Assembly (NCBI GenBank): GCA_035530195.1
Contig: DATKVG010000070.1
Location: 1 to 7,572, forward strand
DNA from: JAPLKX01 sp035530195
Lineage (GTDB): Bacteria; Hydrogenedentota; Hydrogenedentia; Hydrogenedentales; SLHB01
Reading direction: 5' to 3'
Length of the DNA stretch: 7,572 nucleotides
A model generated the notes under the pieces. The model made no database searches and was not told the DNA's origin. It saw only the letters and a program-made list of their open reading frames with translations. Within the stretch, counting starts at the first letter, position 1. Each line of letters begins with the position of its first letter. A program made the position numbers and the translations under genes. Of this stretch, positions 6,240 to 7,572 are shown in pieces.

Positions 6240-6956
6240 TCACCAGCTCGGGTTCATGCGGACCTGGTTGGACCGCTTTTCCTTCCGCGTCCGCTGCGTG
6301 TCGGCATCGTGACGCACCCCGAACTTTGTCGTGAATGAAACCTCTTTCTTTGCCGCCCGCTCCGGGTTGCCCTTATCGGGGTCCGTGATGTCGAGCGCCA
6401 AGTGTTCCATCCAGTCGATCAAGAACAAGTGATACCGCGACGGTATCTCCGGGCCTCGGTCGGGGTCCGTCAGATCCATCGGTTCAAGCGGCAGGCGGTA
6501 GGCCGACAGGCGGATCGGCGCCGCCACGGTCGGCTTCCGCACGATGGTCAGGTACTTCTCCTGCGGGGAAATGAACAGGCGCGGCGTCCCGGTCAGGGTT
6601 GACCAGTCCACGTTGGGCGCCCATTCCCGATGCTCGAAGTAGCCCCCGTATCGCGTTCGCACGGATTGATCCTCCAACTGCGAACGCGATACAGGTTCCA
6701 GGAAATGCCCACCCCACATAGCCGACCGTACTTCGATGATGCGTGGGTCCAGCGAGTATTCAGCAACATCAGCCTCGCCGTCGATGTTGACGAGCGCGCT
6801 GTCTACAGAATCCTCTTCGAGCAGGCTGGCGCGGACACAAGCCTCGTTCTCCGCCTCGTTGGCAAAGAACACCCCTTCTGCGTCCGACCACAGATAGGGC
6901 TTGGCTATGTCGTCCATCCGCCCGCGCCAAATGGCGAGCATTTCCTTGAGGGTCAC
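6240..6956 (-). CDS. Head-tail adaptor protein (phage gp4 / DUF6682-like)
   Basis: This 238-aa protein probably sits under the portal and joins head to tail. The pattern fits the gp4-like adaptor family: an N-terminal helical part with WSDAEGVFFANEAENEACVR (residues 23-42), then VAEYSLDPRIIEVRSAMW (64-81), then LTGTPRLFISPQEKYLTIVR (121-140) followed by a strand with RLPLEPMDL, and a C-terminal helix with PSRYHLFLIDWMEHLAL (172-188). The very C-terminus is basic (RTRKEKRSNQ). Length is normal for the family. The start is GTG at 6956, overlapping the previous stop as GTGA, with a purine-rich GAAGGG upstream; ATG at codon 6 is a less well-placed alternative. A perfect 14-bp inverted repeat lies at 6648-6692 in the middle of the gene. 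The stop TGA is one base before the next ATG. Confidence 0.8.
   Translation of the reverse strand: MTLKEMLAIWRGRMDDIAKPYLWSDAEGVFFANEAENEACVRASLLEEDSVDSALVNIDGEADVAEYSLDPRIIEVRSAMWGGHFLEPVSRSQLEDQSVRTRYGGYFEHREWAPNVDWSTLTGTPRLFISPQEKYLTIVRKPTVAAPIRLSAYRLPLEPMDLTDPDRGPEIPSRYHLFLIDWMEHLALDITDPDKGNPERAAKKEVSFTTKFGVRHDADTQRTRKEKRSNQVRMNPSW
6648..6692 (-). repeat. Perfect 14-bp inverted repeat inside the adaptor gene
   Basis: GTATCGCGTTCGCA (6648-6661) is the exact reverse complement of TGCGAACGCGATAC (6679-6692), separated by 17 bases. In the mRNA this would be a stable 14-bp stem spanning codons for VSRSQ to VRTRY. The loop holds GGAGG, eight bases, then an in-frame GTG (6662-6660, residue 99) whose last two bases enter the stem. 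The structure is seen directly; its function is unknown. It could be an mRNA hairpin, a control point for internal initiation, or a site for a dimeric DNA-binding protein. Confidence 0.85.
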
Positions 6957-7378
6957 TTCTTGCCCTTCGGTTCGCTGGTGACGTTCAGGACTTCAACGGC
7001 CTCGTCGCCGTCCTCCTTCATCATCGCGTCCCACTCGCGGTTGACCTCGGAGCGCGCGAGCTGGAAACCGCAAAGCTTCGCCAACTTGTCGATCGCCGGC
7101 TTGCCGTCCGTGGTGAAGTTGGCGGAGTCGTCGTCCTCCAACATGATCTTGATGTTGTCGCGGATGACCTTGGAGCGATCGAACCCGCCGGCCTCGTCCG
7201 CTTCTTCTTCCATCCCGACCGGGATGCAGCCGCGCGCAATCGCCTCCTTGCGGAAACGAAGCGGCACTTCGACGCCCTCCTTGTCGTGCGGAATGATGCA
7301 GGTATGCCCGCTTGTCAAAGACAGAAATGTTGATCCATCGTCCATGTCGCCTTTGGGGGACCATAGTTTTACGGCCAT
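6953..7378 (-). CDS. 141-aa conserved-type phage virion protein, putative
   Basis: The gene starts at ATG (7378) with a well-spaced GGAGT and ends at TGA (6955-6953). Residues 1-50 (SPKGDMDDGSTF, then LRFRKEAIARGCIP) look like a small folded domain. Residues 55-85 are acidic (EEEADEA, EDDD). Residues 86-116 (FTTDGKPAIDKLAKLCGF and SEVNREW) resemble the short helix-turn-helix, HeH/LEM-like segment found in small phage virion proteins, where a 'DGKP' turn leads into an amphipathic helix. The tail is charged and ends PKGKK. No catalytic residues, signal peptide or membrane segment are visible. Its place between a structural gene and the adaptor suggests a head or head-completion role, but this is inference and the family is not firmly recognised. 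Its last four bases overlap the next gene's start (GTGA). Confidence 0.8.
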   Translation of the reverse strand: MAVKLWSPKGDMDDGSTFLSLTSGHTCIIPHDKEGVEVPLRFRKEAIARGCIPVGMEEEADEAGGFDRSKVIRDNIKIMLEDDDSANFTTDGKPAIDKLAKLCGFQLARSEVNREWDAMMKEDGDEAVEVLNVTSEPKGKK

Positions 7379-7386
7379 GTGCTTTT

Positions 7387-7391
7387 ACTCC
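7387..7391 (-). promoter_or_regulatory. Ribosome binding site for the 141-aa gene
   Basis: The minus strand reads GGAGT, then eight bases, then ATG at 7378-7376. The spacing is good and it fixes the start of the first gene after the terminator. The site lies between the terminator U-tract and the start codon, so it is present only on read-through transcripts or transcripts started elsewhere upstream. Confidence 0.75.
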
Positions 7392-7398
7392 GGTGATT

Positions 7399-7433
7399 GA
7401 AAAAAAGTGGGGGCCAGCCGAAACCGGCCCCCA
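7399..7433 (-). terminator. Intrinsic terminator after the upstream structural gene
   Basis: On the minus strand GGGGGCC (from 7432) pairs with GGCCCCC (ending 7409). Three inner pairs (G-U, G-C, U-G) extend the stem to about 10 bp and leave a UUCG tetraloop. Two bases, A and C, follow, then seven U residues (A-run 7400-7406 on the plus strand). This is a textbook rho-independent terminator. It lies 53 bases past the stop of the upstream gene and only about 20 bases before the next start codon, so the following genes must be transcribed by read-through, antitermination or a promoter further upstream. Confidence 0.9.
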
Positions 7434-7436
7434 AAT

Positions 7437-7454
7437 GTTCCGTGCTGGCGGAAC
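7437..7454 (-). other. Small perfect hairpin preceding the terminator
   Basis: GTTCCG and CGGAAC form a perfect 6-bp inverted repeat around a 6-base loop (7443-7448). It ends four bases before the terminator stem. It may protect the 3' end of the upstream transcript or help processing; this role is inferred. Confidence 0.5.
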
Positions 7455-7460
7455 GCAGTA

Positions 7461-7478
7461 GGCTCGACAGGAAGAGCC
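7461..7478 (-). other. Small inverted repeat just after the upstream stop codon
   Basis: GGCTC (7461-7465) and GAGCC (7474-7478) form a perfect 5-bp inverted repeat around 8 bases. It is the first of three consecutive hairpins in the 107-base spacer. On its own it is weak and could be chance. Confidence 0.35.
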
Positions 7479-7485
7479 AATTCGG

Positions 7486-7572
7486 TTAGTCGTCCAGGCC
7501 TTGATTGAACTGCGAGCGACCGTGGACGATGTACTCGACCATCAGCCGCGCGGAGCCGGTCGTGATCGCCGT
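7486..7572 (-). CDS. C-terminal end of an upstream phage structural protein (partial)
   Basis: Only the last 28 codons and a TAA stop (7488-7486) are inside the window; the gene continues past 7572. The visible end contains RLMVEYIVHGRSQFNQG followed by LDD. The alternating hydrophobic stretch LMVEYIV looks like a final beta strand. The gene is followed directly by a strong terminator and then by a head-tail adaptor module, and in many tailed phages a major capsid or capsid decoration protein sits at this place. That role is inferred from position only, as 28 residues are too few to assign a family. The frame is supported by an open reading frame running from the window edge to the stop, in the same direction as all genes that follow. 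Confidence 0.7.
   Translation of the reverse strand, partial: TAITTGSARLMVEYIVHGRSQFNQGLDD

Noticed and set aside
6630..7400. Plus-strand open frame of 256 codons across two minus-strand genes.
   Set aside because: It is antisense to the adaptor and the 141-aa gene, crosses the terminator-proximal region and shows no domain pattern.
1..7572. Search for tRNA genes, integrase, diversity-generating retroelement, toxin-antitoxin or defence genes.
   Set aside because: No cloverleaf, catalytic motif or template/variable repeat pair was seen; all support points to structural phage genes.

Overview
The window is part of the virion structural module of a tailed bacteriophage or prophage. Every convincing gene lies on the minus strand, so it is read from right to left. 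Most genes are GC-rich (two 60-base lines counted in the middle gene gave 37/60 and 41/60), which suggests a phage of a GC-rich bacterium, most likely a Pseudomonadota; I cannot name the host. There are no integrase, host, tRNA, CRISPR or defence genes, so the sequence does not decide between a free phage and a prophage.

Layout in transcription order. The last 28 codons of an upstream structural gene (7572-7486) are followed by a 107-base spacer with three consecutive hairpins, the last an intrinsic terminator (7399-7433). Then comes a tightly packed run of genes: a 141-aa conserved-type virion protein (7378-6953), a head-tail adaptor of the gp4/DUF6682 type (6956-6240, GTG start), a 416-aa propeller-like tail or connector protein (6238-4988), a 201-aa beta-sandwich-like protein (4977-4372), a 769-aa unrecognised virion protein (4368-2059, GTG start, visibly lower GC in part), a 570-aa SPRY-domain protein with about twelve 18-20-residue repeats (2062-350), and the first 116 codons of another putative tail protein (348-1). 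Junctions are 4-base overlaps (GTGA, ATGA) or gaps of 1 to 10 bases, so the run is probably one translationally coupled polycistron.

How the genes fit together (inference): the order structural protein, terminator, adaptor, connector-like protein, then large surface-type proteins matches the head-to-tail logic of short-tailed phages. No tape-measure, tube or sheath gene is seen, although the window is too short to exclude them. The terminator could lower expression of the tail genes relative to the gene before it, as T7 Tphi does after capsid gene 10. The SPRY and 769-aa proteins are the best candidates for exposed, host-contacting parts.

The most unusual signals are a perfect 14-bp inverted repeat inside the adaptor gene whose loop carries a Shine-Dalgarno-like GGAGG and an in-frame GTG, the SPRY-plus-repeat architecture, and the orphan 769-aa gene with its homopolymer runs and internal duplication. 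I found no clear new enzymatic or defence system.
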